Source of the DNA: Crossaster papposus
Lineage: Eukaryota > Echinodermata > Asteroidea > Velatida > Solasteridae
Assembly: GCA_037893245.1 (NCBI GenBank)
Contig: JBAIAA010000781.1
Span: 186,001-250,000 of the forward strand
Length of the DNA: 64,000 bases
Direction of reading: 5' to 3'
Below, one piece after another: positions 1 through 12,600 of the stretch. The number at the start of each line of letters is the position of its first letter. Positions within the stretch are counted from its first letter, which is position 1. Made by a program: the position numbers and the translations under genes. The notes under the pieces are model-generated. The model made no database searches. It had not been told where the DNA came from and saw only the letters and a list, made by a program, of their open reading frames with translations.

Positions 1-1150
1 TTATAATTTTATTTTGCTAAAATCCCAATTCCACACAACTTTGATTTGCGACAACTTCACGACCTACCGACTAATAAAAAATTCTCGTTAGTATCCGATT
101 TCGCGCAAACGGGTCCACAGCAAACGACTGCACAAAAAACGAACACGGATCTATTTTGCAAGACCAGCCCTTCTGACGTGAACTGCACCAATAAATTGAT
201 GCGTGTGTTTTCATTAAATGTCATGTAGTTGGGTAATTACTCTGGCGCTACCTACTGCAGTACATAAAGTGACCTTCCGAAAATTTGGTTAGGTTTTTTT
301 TTCTCTAAAATCATAAGCAGGTGTCAAGTTTGATTTCCAGTAATTATTTTAAAACAAATTTTAAAACAGTTTGAAGAAAGTCCAATGCACATGTGCAAAA
401 CAAGATTTGACAATTTTTTTTTTCTTGAGATAAACGCTGGACATATGCACACATAGATATGGAGAGACGTGGTATTCCACTATCTAATGGGGAAATGAAT
501 TTTAGAGTTACACAATTTTGGCCTTCAATAATTCAGCCGTTACACAATTAGGACAGCAATATAATTCTAACAAAATCAGAAAAGAATGTAGTATTTAGCC
601 ACCACTTCTCTGGTTGTGTGCAAAGTTTATAGAGAGTCGAGTGCATTTTTAAAAGTATTTTCTAAATAAAATTGGAAATGTAATTTTCACATTTTTGCAA
701 TGACTGATGTTCAATTGAGATAATTTATGATAAAGTAAAAGTGGTGTCAGAAATCAGAATGCAACCCTCTTTCCGCATTGTGTTAGATAAAAAACTATTC
801 AAATAATTAAATGTCGTCTGCCTTGCCAAAACCAGCATCTAATTGGTCTGGGTTCTCACCTTCCGCTGTTTATTAACAATGCACAAAAATCAGCTGCATG
901 CTGCAGGCGCCATCTGGTTTTTTTAATTTTTTAATTTTTTTATTTGGCAAATCTGTGAACCGGCCCGCTAGCCACAGATAACTTAAAGTTGTTGTTTTTT
1001 CCTTCTCTGTGCAGAGAACCACCCATCTGTGAAACGATTTGCATCGACAGCGGGGCTCCCTCGCACGCAATTCAGAATTATGATAAACATCTACAGAGGT
1101 AATCCTTGCTGTACATGTACCGTATATTTGATCCTAATGTTGTTTAAATT
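1..1150. other. AT-rich sequence without a supported gene
   Basis: No exon could be supported on either strand. If ORP1L continues leftwards, this is intronic. Confidence 0.5.
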
Positions 1151-1154
1151 TTAG

Positions 1155-1314
1155 GGACCAATTACAGGATATCTAGCTAGCGCAATAATTTTGCTGGATG
1201 CCTACAATCGTTATTTAATACAGGTACTTTCAAATAAGTAAGAGATTTCTAAATAATTTGGTAGTAAAAATGTTCGCTATTTGCAAATGGTGTATCCTAC
1301 CTTTAACATGTGTC
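1155..1314. mobile_element. Partial inverse copy of the TTTAAAGGTAG element
   Basis: It begins CAATTACAGGATATCTAGC and ends GGTGTATCCTACCTTTAA. It lies tail-to-head with the intact copy at 1343. Confidence 0.7.
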
Positions 1315-1342
1315 CATTTCTAATTTGGGAATCGTAAATCCT

Positions 1343-1729
1343 TTAAAGGTAGTATACACCATTTGCAGATATCAAAAAAATTTACTACTGAATTATTAAG
1401 AAATACCTTACTCAATTGAAAGTAAATAATGATTCTAGGCATTCAGCAAAAGGATTGCGCTAGATATCCTGTAATTATTCAAACAAATTGAATTTTATAA
1501 AGAAAAATTCGCTCTCGCCGGACGGCGAGAGCAAAAAAACAAAGATAACATAAGAATAACTGCTCGACCCCGGTTGAAAACAAACGCTGTTTTTCGTGCT
1601 TTTCTCGGCATCCATGATTGTAAAACTTCGGAAAAGTCAGTTAAACGATATTTACTATGAAATACAACCCCCCAAATCTACCCATTCATGATAATTCAAG
1701 CAATTACCAATGGTGTATACTACCTTTAA
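1343..1729. mobile_element. Inverted-repeat element, TTTAAAGGTAGTATACACC family (intact copy)
   Basis: Ends TTTAAAGGTAGTATACACC and GGTGTATACTACCTTTAAA are perfect complements. The interior has GATATCCTGTAATTATTC and CGGTTGAAAACAAACGCTG. No transposase is seen. Confidence 0.85.
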
Positions 1730-2088
1730 ACACACGGCAGATCATGGCAAAAGTGTCCATAGATGGAAATGCATACATGTACATGTACTGGTATGCCTTA
1801 TTTAATGTACATGTATTATTCATAAACTGGCATTTACTTGACACCTATTGTATACACAATGCATACATCCTATCCATCATGTATACAGTCTATCAGGAAA
1901 CCAGGTCAACAAACTTTGGGAACAGAATGACATACATCACTGTACATGTTTTCAAGGTTAAAAACTGTTTGTGTGGGTTGGTTGATTTGGTTTGGTTTGC
2001 ACAATAAAACTGTGACATAATATGGGGCCTTTAACAAAAAGGGGGTCCCACAATTTGGTCAGTGCAACAAATAATTACAATAGTGTTT

Positions 2089-2443
2089 TAAAGGTAGGTA
2101 GGATACCGGTACACCATTTGCAGATATATGAAAAATGTTCACTACAGAATTATTAAGGAATTTCTTACTATTTAAAATTAAATAATGATTCTAAGGCATC
2201 CAGCAAAATGATTGAGCGAGATATCCTGTAAATGATCAGAAAAAATTGAATATAATTTTGTTTTAAATCACAATCCCCAGACGAAGATAACAAGAACAAG
2301 AATAACAGGAATAACAAATAACTGCTCGATGCCGGTTGAAAACGAAAGCTGTTTTCTAACCGATGTTCACTATTAAAATACAACCCTTCAAAACCACCCA
2401 TTCCTGATAATTCAAGCAATTACCATTGGTGTATCCTACCTTT
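2089..2443. mobile_element. TTTAAAGGTAG element, diverged copy
   Basis: TTTAAAGGTAGGTAGG opens it and TTGGTGTATCCTACCTTTC closes it. The same interior blocks are in the same order as 1343-1729. Confidence 0.8.
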
Positions 2444-2477
2444 CACTATAGTAACTATTTGCATGTCTGTCAAATAT

Positions 2478-2848
2478 TAAAGGTAGGAATAGGATACACC
2501 ATTTGCAAATATCAAAATTATTATTACCGAATTATTAAAAAAATATCTTACTCATTTGAAAGTAAATAATGATTCTAGGCATCCAGCAAAATGATTGCGC
2601 TAGAAATCCTGTAATTATTCAGAAAAATATAATTTTATAACAAAATTTGCGATCGTCGTCCAGTGATCGTGAAAAAACAAAAATAACATAAGAATAACTG
2701 CTCGACGCCGGTTGAAAACAAACGCTGTTTTTCGTGCTTTTCTCGGTATCAATGACTGTAAAACTTCGGACAGGTCAGTTAAACGATATTTACTATAAAA
2801 AACAACCCCCCAAAGCCACCCATTCATGATAATTCAAACAATTACATT
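2478..2848. mobile_element. TTTAAAGGTAG element, right end lost
   Basis: Left end ATTAAAGGTAGGAATAGG; the interior matches to CATTCATGATAATTCAA, then it stops near 2848 without the terminal repeat. Confidence 0.75.
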
Positions 2849-3471
2849 ACATGTTGATCGTTCCCGCTCGCTGGGTGGGGTGGGGGTGTTCTATATTTTT
2901 AGTTTATGCACACAAGGGACCACGCTCTATTCGCGTCACTCGCTATTCACTTGTCATTCAAGCTGCAAAATACTGTTTGTGATATTGGCAACTTGCTTGA
3001 CAAGTGTACAGTATGATATAAAATCATTTGTTGATCTACATTGCACCATAACTTAAATGGCAACAAAAAAACATCTTCAAATATGTTATGGCGGCCATCT
3101 TAGACATGGCGGACATCTTGGAAAAAATAACAAAAAATTGGAAAATGACAAATAATAAAGGCCTCCCTCACCAACTTTTTAAAAAGTCAGGACGATCAAC
3201 ATGTTATTTCTGTTTCCTACCTCCATGGCCTAACATACATGAAGGTTTCAGGGGTGTTCAAGTACAAATGTTGCTGAAATGTAATAATATTACAATTTTT
3301 AGTGTATACAAAATTACCAGTTTGATCCTGAAATGTGAAATCATTAGCAAACAACAAAACACCCAAGACACTTTGAAAATGGCAAAATAGACATTGAAAA
3401 TTAAGTTAAATGGGAAACAAAATCAATTTGAATTTTCGAAAATTTCAAACTAACCCTAACCCTCTAGGCAA

Positions 3472-3709
3472 GCGGTTCTTAACCTTTTTGGCCCCACGAC
3501 CCCGTCGGACATTCTTGGTCAGTACCGTAACCCCCAAAACAAAGAATTAAGAAAAATTGAGCCCGGTTTATTAAAACACGTCTGCCAATACTCAATGGTG
3601 ACGGAATGCATGAACAAAAGGCGAAATCAGTTTATTTATGACCCCTTCATGACCCCCTGGAAAACCCCAAACATGAGTGTCACGACCCCCAGGGCAAGAA
3701 CCGCTGCTC
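3472..3709. mobile_element. hAT-like short element
   Basis: Ends AGCGGTTCTTAACCTTTTTG and GCAAGAACCGCT. Flanks CTCTAGG on both sides (about 3464 and 3710) suggest a 7-8 bp target duplication. The interior is rich in CACGACCCC. Confidence 0.75.
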
Positions 3710-3728
3710 TAGGATTTAGGGGGTTACA

Positions 3729-4045
3729 TTTCATAGTAAATATCGTTTAACTGACTTGTCCGAAGTTTTACAATCATGGTTGCTGAAAAAAGCAAGAAAA
3801 ACGACTTTCGTTTTCAACCGGAATCAGGCAGTTTTTCTTATGTCGTTTTTGTTTTTTCGCGATCGCCGTCCAGCGATAATGAATTTTGGTTTATACAATT
3901 CAATTTTTTGGAACAATTACAGAATAATATCTAGCCAGGGCAATCGTTTTGCTGGATGCCTACAATCATTATTTACTTTCAAATAAGTAAGATATTTCTT
4001 AATAATTTGGTAGTAATTTTTTTTCGATATCTGCAAATGGTGTAT
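3729..4045. mobile_element. TTTAAAGGTAG element, inverse orientation
   Basis: It starts TTTCATAGTAAATATCGTTT and ends CTGCAAATGGTGTATAAAT. It lies beside the hAT-like element at 3472. Confidence 0.75.
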
Positions 4046-4049
4046 AAAT

Positions 4050-5200
4050 ATAATTACTACATGTACTACCTAGTTTACTAACACAAACAGCTCACACAGT
4101 GACAGGTTCAGTAACTAATGATTGCTGTACCTGCCAAACTCCAACAGTCATGACAGTTGAAGTTTGATTGACTTGGTACAGATGGGTAGCGTCTCAATAT
4201 GTCGCCAAATTTAGGACTTTTCCAAGGTCCCGTCTTGTGTAATTTGTCTCTAAATCAGACGCGCAATGTACGACTTTCCAAATGTACATGTACATGTACC
4301 GTACATTGTACGTGTACATACCACTGCAGTCCACCGCCATTCACACACAAATTGTCGTCGTCGATGAATTTTCGCAAACAAAATCGAGCCAAAAGAAACG
4401 CTTACCTTTACACACAAGCACAAAATAAACAAGCAGGGAAATATAATCCACAGAAAGGACAAAACTCTTGCGGTCAAAGTCCACAGCAAGTTGTTGATTC
4501 GATTCGGCAAAACAGTGAAAAAATGAAGAGCTTTCAGCGATTGGTCTTGAAAAAAATTGATTGATTATAATAATGGACCATATTGACGTACACGACCCTA
4601 GCTTATTAGTTATTCATCATGCATCGTGCAGCCCTGATTCCACTCATCAAATTAAAAAAATCCCAAGATGATGGCAGTACAATTTCCAAAAATTTCAAAG
4701 ATATCCACCAATAATATATAGTATGAAAGACGTTAAAATCAATTTGTTCGATCAGAAAGCCGCAAAAATGCCCACTTTTTGATGAGTACAAACGATCTTG
4801 GGTAAATGGTAGTGCTGCTTTGTGTCAGATTGCTCATGCGCAAACCAGTTTTTCTTGCATAAGCAAGACAGTTTTTCTATTGCATTTACAAAGAAGCCAC
4901 ACTTGCGCATGCGCGCTAAATGCTAACAACTGTTTACAATTTTACAATTGTTCAAAGTTATGAAGAAAAAAACCCCCACATTTTCATTGTGGTTAACAAA
5001 ATTGAAAAACAATCCTGAGATTACGTGAAATTTTGATAAAACTAACGTTCCCAAGGTCTTGCCCAAATTCTTAAGATCTTGGGAAACATTCCAAGGAGTG
5101 GCCATGCTGACGTACGTACGTGTACCCCCTAGCTGATTAATTATTAATCACCACAAGTTTAGCAACAGAGGGCGTGTTACGTTTTTGTGACTGGACATGA
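4050..5200. other. Unassigned sequence with ACATGT-rich patch
   Basis: Palindromic TGTACATGTACATGTACC near 4285 is the only structure seen. An open frame at 4199-4564 lacks family resemblance. Confidence 0.4.
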
Positions 5201-5305
5201 GCCGTTTTATAAACTCCTGCTTCGTCTACGATACGGCTTCGTTCATGCAGTTTGGCAATAATGGAGCCAATACGGAACCTAAGCTACGGTTTGGAAAACG
5301 GCTAT
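5201..5305. mobile_element. GCCGTTTTATAAACTCC inverted-repeat element
   Basis: Left GCCGTTTTATAAACTCC and right GGTTTGGAAAACGGC. It has GCTTCGTTCATGCAGTTTGG inside and is a relative of the element at 15110. Confidence 0.65.
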
Positions 5306-5404
5306 GTATTCGATATTAAAAGGTTTCTGCCCTTTCTTTGTTAGTGAACTTTAATGTAACTAATAGAATAAAAGTAAAACTAACGTTTCAATTATAAATT
5401 GGGA

Positions 5405-5951
5405 TGTGGCAGGGGTGTGGCAGGGGTGTGGCAGGGGTGTGGCAGGGGTGTGGCAGGGGTGTGGCAGGGGTGTGGCAGGGGTGTGGCAGGGGTGTGGCAG
5501 GGGTGTGGCAGGGGTGTGGCAGGGGTGTGGCAGGGGTGTGGCAGGGGTGTGGCAGGGGTGTGGCAGGGGTGTGGCAGGGGTGTGGCAGGGGTGTGGCAGG
5601 GGTGTGGCAGGGGTGTGGCAGGGGTGTGGCAGGGGTGTGGCAGGGGTGTGGCAGGGGTGTGGCAGGGGTGTGGCAGGGGTGGGGCAGGGGTGGGGCAGGG
5701 GTGTGGCAGGGGTGTGGCAGGGGTGTGGCAGGGGTGTGGCAGGGGTGTGGCAGGGGTGTGGCAGGGGTGTGGCAGGGGTGTGGCAGGGGTGTGGCAGGGG
5801 TGTGGCAGGGGTGTGGCAGGGGTGGGGCAGGGGTGGGGCAGGGGTGGGGCAGGGGTGGGGCAGGGGTGGGGCAGGGGTGGGGCAGGGGTGGGGCAGGGGT
5901 GGGGCAGGGGTGGGGCAGGGGTGGGGCAGGGGTGGGGCAGGGGTGGGGCAG
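5405..5951 (+). repeat. 11-bp G-rich minisatellite, about 50 copies
   Basis: The unit is GTGGCAGGGGT, turning to GGGGCAGGGGT in blocks (5680-5700 and 5820-5951). The array lies between two direct repeats of about 65 bp that start GGTTTCTGCCCTTTC at 5321 and GGTTTCTATCCTTTC at 5950. A degenerate GTGGGGCAAGGG tract follows to 6130. It lies 3' of the last visible ORP1L exon, probably in an intron. Confidence 0.95.
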
Positions 5952-6014
5952 GTTTCTATCCTTTCTTTGTTAGTGAACTTTAATATACAGGTACATGTAA
6001 CTAATATAATAAAA

Positions 6015-6130
6015 GTGGGGTGGCAAGGGTGGCGCAAGGGTGGGACATGGGTGGGGCAAGGGTGGGGCGGGGCATGGGTGGGGCGGGGCAAGGGTGGGGC
6101 AGGGCATAAGTGGGGTGGGGTGCAGGTGGG
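6015..6130 (+). repeat. Degenerate G-rich tract following the 11-bp array
   Basis: Imperfect repeats of GGGTGGGGCAAGG and GGGCATGG with no fixed period. It follows the second copy of the flanking direct repeat. Confidence 0.7.
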
Positions 6131-6640
6131 AACACAATTGTTACCAGCTTCCAAATCTCAACACAGAATTTATCAATTTTCTTTTTCTTTTTATTCTTTT
6201 TTTTTCAATGTGGTTTAATAAGTAAATTTTACAACGTTTTATTAAAAGTAAGATTCTTTTTGTTCGCCTATGTTATTTTTTGTTTAAAGCGGAACAAATC
6301 TATAACGTGTGGAATTTTTAGTTAAGTGATACTAACATGTTAAGAAATATACAATTAGGGTTTTTCTCGGGGGGGGGGGGGTCTGTAACTGGATTTTATT
6401 GTGAACTACATGTACATGTACACACTTGTTTATATTAAACTGCAGTTTGCACCATCACACTGACAATAAATAGGTGGACCACGTCACCTCAAACACTATT
6501 GTGAGGAGAACTGTATTCTCTTTATTTAATGCTTGAAAACTCATTTTAATCTCTGCCCAATTCTGACCCATTTTGCCAGAAACCCTCCAAGTATTTGCCT
6601 TTATAAAGACCACCAAACCCCCAATGCTCTATCCACCTAC

Positions 6641-9600
6641 CTCTTCGTGTTGTGTCATGGAGGCCAGACACTGTGATAGTGTGTAGCACAAACTCTTAGA
6701 TGCGTCCGCCATGCTGGCTAGTTGCCGCCGAACTTCTGGTAAACTCTCTTTTTAAAAAGAAAAACCACCAAAAGAAGAGAATACAAAGTAGAGAAATGTT
6801 GGTGCGACGGATTTGCGACGGACTCGAATCTCGAATACAACTCTGACTGATTTTCTGTGGACAACTTTTTGTGACCCACTCCACAAAAAAAGGGTTTTAT
6901 AGATTTAGTTATTAATTTTTTTGTTAAAATATATTAATGATTCGAAGCATAAGCTGACCGGACGTGTAAGAAACCACATTTGGCTATACGTCTAAATTGT
7001 AGTGTAGGTCAGGTAGCCGCCGGCGACAAAAAATAGATAATGACGCGATACAAGCAGCGTAGCTATGACGACGCAACAATTCAAATTTTAACGGCTCTTA
7101 CCAAAAAATAGCACAATGACTACAATATGACTGTGATATTCTTAGGCATTTCGTCTGGTGTTGACCTTGCTAATGTGAGTTTTATTTTATAAAAACCTGG
7201 AAACACTCGAACATCGCGAACGTTAAGCAATTCCTCCAGTTTTTGGTCACGTGACATTGGCGGCTAAATAATACATGAAAAATCACAAATAGTCAGAAAT
7301 ATTTGGTCTGGGAACCAGACTATAATAATCGAACACTACATTAAACAAAAACGACTTAGCGCGCATGCGGGGGCGAGTAGCTATTTGAGCTATGCTTGGA
7401 ATGTCCTCGGAATTTTTCGGGTTCACGTGACGCTTGCGCCAAGACCAAGATAGGGGATGAAATACACGAATCTGGCGATAATTAAGGGCGCCCTCAATAA
7501 GCCCAGATAATACGGACGGCGCGCCGCGGAACAAATGAACGGGCTAGCTTGGTCTTGACCAAGACTAGCCATTACATGAAAATGCACAGCGCGACTTAGA
7601 ACCCCTTTTTTTTGAGCCGGTCAGATTTATTCAAATGTGCAAGACACTGTCGCTTTATGCGCGAGTGACGGGCGTTGTCAGTCTCTGCCAACTTTCTCTT
7701 CGTAACCCGTTGAGGGGGGTATACTTGCCCACGGCGCCCTCACTCACCTATATACTCCAGAGCGGAGGCCTGGTCCTTGGCCTTTCTGCTCAGACAACCA
7801 TCCACGAGTTTCTGGAAACTCTCAGCTTGTTGCTCTAAGATTCTCTGGCGCGCCTGTGCGGTCTGTATATAAAGACACGGCAAGAATGCCAATTAACCAG
7901 TTCGCGGCGGATGACGAATATAAACGCAAAGTTTTCCCCAGATTCAAAATGGATGACGCATAAACACGTCACGAGCAATGCCGGGAATGTCTGTCAGCAG
8001 CGAGGAAGGCTGGAAATGCGTGGGTGTGCTTCTCGGTACCATCGGCCTGAACCTGCTTCAGATCGAGTTAAGTTAAAAAAAAATCCTGCGCGTCGTCTCG
8101 GTGATGTTATAATAATCCCGGCGCGAACTGGTTAATTCCGGTTTCAGTAGAATGAAACGACCGAGAAGATTTCTATCTCCCTTGGATGGGATGCCAAGTT
8201 CATCCTGATTGGGATCGTTTGAGAAGCAGGCCAGCTCGGCCCGCCCGGTAAGCCCTGGACGCTGCGAACACAGTGGCCGCCCGGTTACTCTGATCATGAG
8301 TCGCGAAAACCAACAAGACAAGGCAGCTAGTCTCTGCCAAAAAACACACGGGGTGCTGTGGTTTCCAACGATTGCCAGACGGCAAACCTTAGGAAAAAAC
8401 CCGACTACATCACGGCTATAGATGTGACTTCTTCCCTTTCTCATTGACCTGTGTATTACCACTATTGCCGTAGCCTTACTTTCAAGGAATCCGCGACGGA
8501 GCCTAGAGGAAGGAACTCTTCGCTGACGTCGTCGTAATCGTCGTCCAGCGTGCTGGCCATGGTGTAGTGATCGCTGTAGGCTCGGTGGTCCACCAGCGCA
8601 GTCAACCAATCCTGATGAAGGAAAAACAAAGTCGTCCCAATTACTAGCCAATCACAAGTCAGACACAAGTTGACTTCATCAAAGGTCAATCACAAGTCGA
8701 TTGGCTTGTGATTGGCTTGTGATTTGGCTTGTGATTTGGCTTGTGATTTGGCTTGTGATTTGGCTTGTGATTGGCTTGTGATTGGCTTGCGACTGGCTGG
8801 TGAATGGCTTGCAATTGACTAGTGATTGACTAGTGATTGACTTGTCATTGACTTGTCATTGACTTGTCATTGACTTGTCATCGACTTGCCATCGACTTGC
8901 CATCGACTTGCCATCGACTTGCCATCGACTTGCCATCGACTTGCCATCGACTTGCCATCGACTTGTCATCGACTTGTCATCGACTTGTCATCGACTTGTC
9001 ATCGACTTGTCATCGACTTGTCATCGACTTGTCATCGACTTGTCATCGACTTGTCATCGACTTGTCATCGACTTGTCATCGACTTGTCATCGACTTGTCA
9101 TCGACTTGTCATCGACTTGTCATCGACTTGTCATCGACTTGTCATCGACTTGTCATCGACTTGTACTTTCTTCCTAAAATTTTGATCGCGAAACAATCAT
9201 CATTTTCTTTTAAAATTAAAAAAAAAAATTACCTGAAATTTTGACGAGCAACATCGTTGGTGTTTTTAAATTTGTTATATTTTTGTTTACCAAATTTAAG
9301 ATAACGTTGTGTGGGTGCCAAATTGGTACGACGATTTGGATCATTTTTAGCGATCATCCCCTTGGTCTGAATCCATACCTACCTCTGGTGACATTTTAGT
9401 GCTGTCCGGATCAAGTAGCCACGTATGCACGGTGTTGTTCGAGTACTGTATCGTGAAAGCATTGGAGTTGGTTGCGCTGGCCTATAGAAAGTATAATTCA
9501 TATTAAAAATCAGATCGCGAATTGTAATTAAACTTTTGCTACAGTTAGGTTCTGTACACAATTAAGTAATCACTAATGGAAACAAAAATCCTCATTTAGA

Positions 9601-12600
9601 TAAATACCCAAGTAACCTCAATTTTCAAAAAAAGCCTTCAAGTCACTAAGATGTTCACCTTAAATTCTGCATGATCGAGGTACCGAAAGCCTACACGTTT
9701 AATGCCCGCCACCGCGTCAGCCCTGGAGGAAACGACACACAAACAAACAAACAAACTCATAGCCAATGGGCTTCATTCACGAGTCGGCCATATTGAATTG
9801 AAAAATGAGGTAAAAACTTCATTTTTTTGAACTTGGTGTGCTACCAACAGATGCAGGCCTGATAAAACCGTCTTGAATCGAGGTTCGTGAAAAACAATCC
9901 TGTGCCTGGGCCTGGTCAAAGTCAAAATAATCCCGACGCGGTTGGTACAACAAATGCGACTGTTTTGGGGGGTTTATGGCAAGAAAATAATGTTAGGGTC
10001 TAAAACATGAAAGATAAAAAAAAAAGGAAATCATTGTCTACCTTTTTCTATAGTACGTTAGTATACCTCTGTCCAGCACAACCCAGTACTGTTTTAAACT
10101 GCGGGTGAATTTGGTCTGAGAAATAAAAAAGAGCATATTCAGGAAAAATTATTTTGTTATTAAAAGATAAGATACACCATTTGCAGACAAGGAAATATTC
10201 AAGAAATATTATTTTGTTAAAGATAGGATACACCATTGGCAGACATCAAAAACTGTTACTACCAAATTATTAGGAAATATTGATGGACATGTCAAACAGT
10301 CAAAAAATCTGAGGAAAAGGCCGAACAAGGTTTAAATTCTGTATTCGTAAAAATAAAAACAATGACAACAGTTTTCTTTAAACACAAATTTCTTTAACAT
10401 ATTTTATACAACTTCAAAGCATGTGCGGTAGACATATCTAAGACTACAAATATGAATAAATCTAAAAAAATTTAAAACAAAATCCTCTATTTTATTTTGT
10501 TTTCATTTCTCTACTACGCCTTGCATCTTATTCAATACTTAGTTACAATCAAGTTTGTGAACCTCGTACCTTTAATAACGGCCCTTCATGTCTATCCACG
10601 CTGTGTACGACCTGCGAAAAAACAACGACGATAGTTACTTCGATTGAATATAAAATGACTGAAGTAGGATTCGAACCCACAACCTGTTTGTGCTTCGTAC
10701 AGTACATGCAATTTAGTCAATGCATAGCACATAGTCATTAGTCACTAATGGTGGAAAAAAGTCAACTAAGAATCTAACTTTTTTTTTTTAACCAGTTCGC
10801 GCCGGATGACGTATATAAACGCAAAGTTTTTTTCAGATTTGAAACGGATGACGCGTAAACACGCCACGAGCAAAGCCAGAAATGTCCGTCAGCAGCAAGC
10901 AAGGCCGGAAATGTCTGTCAGCAGCGAGCAAGGCCGGAAATGTCCGTCAGCAGCAAGCAAGGCCGGAAATGTCTGTCAGCAGCGAGCAAGGCTGGAAATG
11001 TCTGTCAGCAGCGAGCAAGGCCGGAAATGTCTGTCAGCAGCGAGCAAGGCTGGAAATGTCTGTCAGCAGCGAGCAAGGCCAGAAATGCGTGGGTGTGCCT
11101 TCCGGTACCACCGGCCTGAACCCGCTTCGGATAGAGTTTCGTTAAAAATAATCCCGCCCCTCGGCTCGGTGATGTTAAAATAATCCCGGCGTGAACTGGT
11201 TAATACATTTTTGGTTATCTTTTTAATTACCTTGACGGGTTTCACGTTCAACAGCTGTTTCATGTGTTGCGACTGAGCCAGGTCGGTGGGGGTGTGTCCC
11301 TTCGTGTTTGGGAGGCGGGGGTTCGCGCCGTGCTGCATTAGGAGCATGGCTACCTCGCGCTGGTCCCGGTAGCTCGCGCAGTGCAGGGGCGTGTTACCAG
11401 TCACGTCGGGGCAGTTTATGTTGGGCGGGCGGGGACCGAACAACTGCATTGTGGGAAAGAAAAAGGGGCATATACATCTTGTGGAACTGTCAATAGTCAG
11501 GTTTTTTCCAATGATTGCCGGCTGCCAATCATTGGAAATTGATACAAAATATTGAACTTTTCTTGACAACCGTGATTTTACAGGATGCTTAAAACTGTTA
11601 TTCGCTTACCTATATACGCTTAGGTATTTCATAATAATCTAGTCGATTTTTGTTATGTTTGAAAATGGCGTATAGCTACCTTCAGTTATTAACGCAAATC
11701 AAATTACCAATTTTTGGACCTGGTCTATGAGACCTTCTGCGGATGATGCCAAAAGTTGTTGCTCTAACTTCAACTTCTGCGCTTGCTCGGTGGCTGTCAT
11801 GGAAACGAGAGGGGAACAAATCTCTAATTTGTTTAATTACTTCACACAAAAAAGCGGGCAAGCAAATACACAAAATTATTCCGCAAATAAATCAGCATTA
11901 CTTTGATAAAAAAAGTAAGAGATTTGACAAATGTTGTATTTGAAAGGATTTTTTTTGTTGCGATTTTTTTTTGGGCTATTTTTTTTTTGCCGGACTGACC
12001 AATTAGCATCTTCTGAATGTCGTCGCCGTGAGCGATGTCTCTGGCCATGTGACCTTCTCCGTTGACAATGGTCACATCTGCTCCATACTGAATGAGTAAA
12101 GCAACCAGTCCCTACAAAGAATTTGAACAAAAGTCAATCCCGAGTCAATCCCGAGTCAATCCCGAGTCAATCCCGAGTCAATCCCGAGTCAATCCCGAGT
12201 CAATCCCAGGTCAATCCCAGGTCACTCCCAGGTCACTCCCAGGTCACTCCCAGGTCACTCCCAGGTCAATCCCAGGTCAATCCCGAGTCAATCCCGAGTC
12301 AATCCCGAGTCAATCCCGAGTCAATCCCGAGTCAATCCCGAGTCAATCCCGAGTCAATCCCGAGTCAATCCCGAGTCAATTCCACGTCAATCCCACGTCA
12401 ATCCCCAGTCAATCCCCAGTCAATCCCCAGTCAATCCCAAGTCAATCCCAAGTCAATCCCAAGTCAATCCCAAGTCAATCCCAAGTCACTCCCAGGTCAC
12501 TCCCAGGTCACTCCCAGGTCACTCCCAGGTCACTCCCAGGTCACTCCCAGGTCACTCCCAGGTCACTCCCAGGTCACTCCCAGGTCACTCCCAGGTCACT

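Noticed and set aside
858-930. Possible minus-strand ORP1L exon (AACCAG acceptor, GGAAG/GTGAG donor)
   Set aside because: The phase needed after the exon at 6641 hits a stop, and the only open frame does not resemble ORP1.
4199-4564. 121-codon open frame
   Set aside because: No recognisable domain; it contains a TGTACATG repeat patch and lacks splice or conservation support.
5360-6218. Long open frames in all three plus frames and on the minus strand (GRGVAGVWQGC-like and HPCHTPATPL-like repeats)
   Set aside because: An 11-bp unit without stops leaves every frame open. No start context, splice logic or family resemblance.
7283-7534. 83-codon minus-strand open frame
   Set aside because: Overlaps apparent repeat ends (CTGGGAACCAGAC) and has no family resemblance.
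8864-9244. Open frames of TCHRLVIDLSS repeats
   Set aside because: Product of the 11-bp array inside an ORP1L intron.
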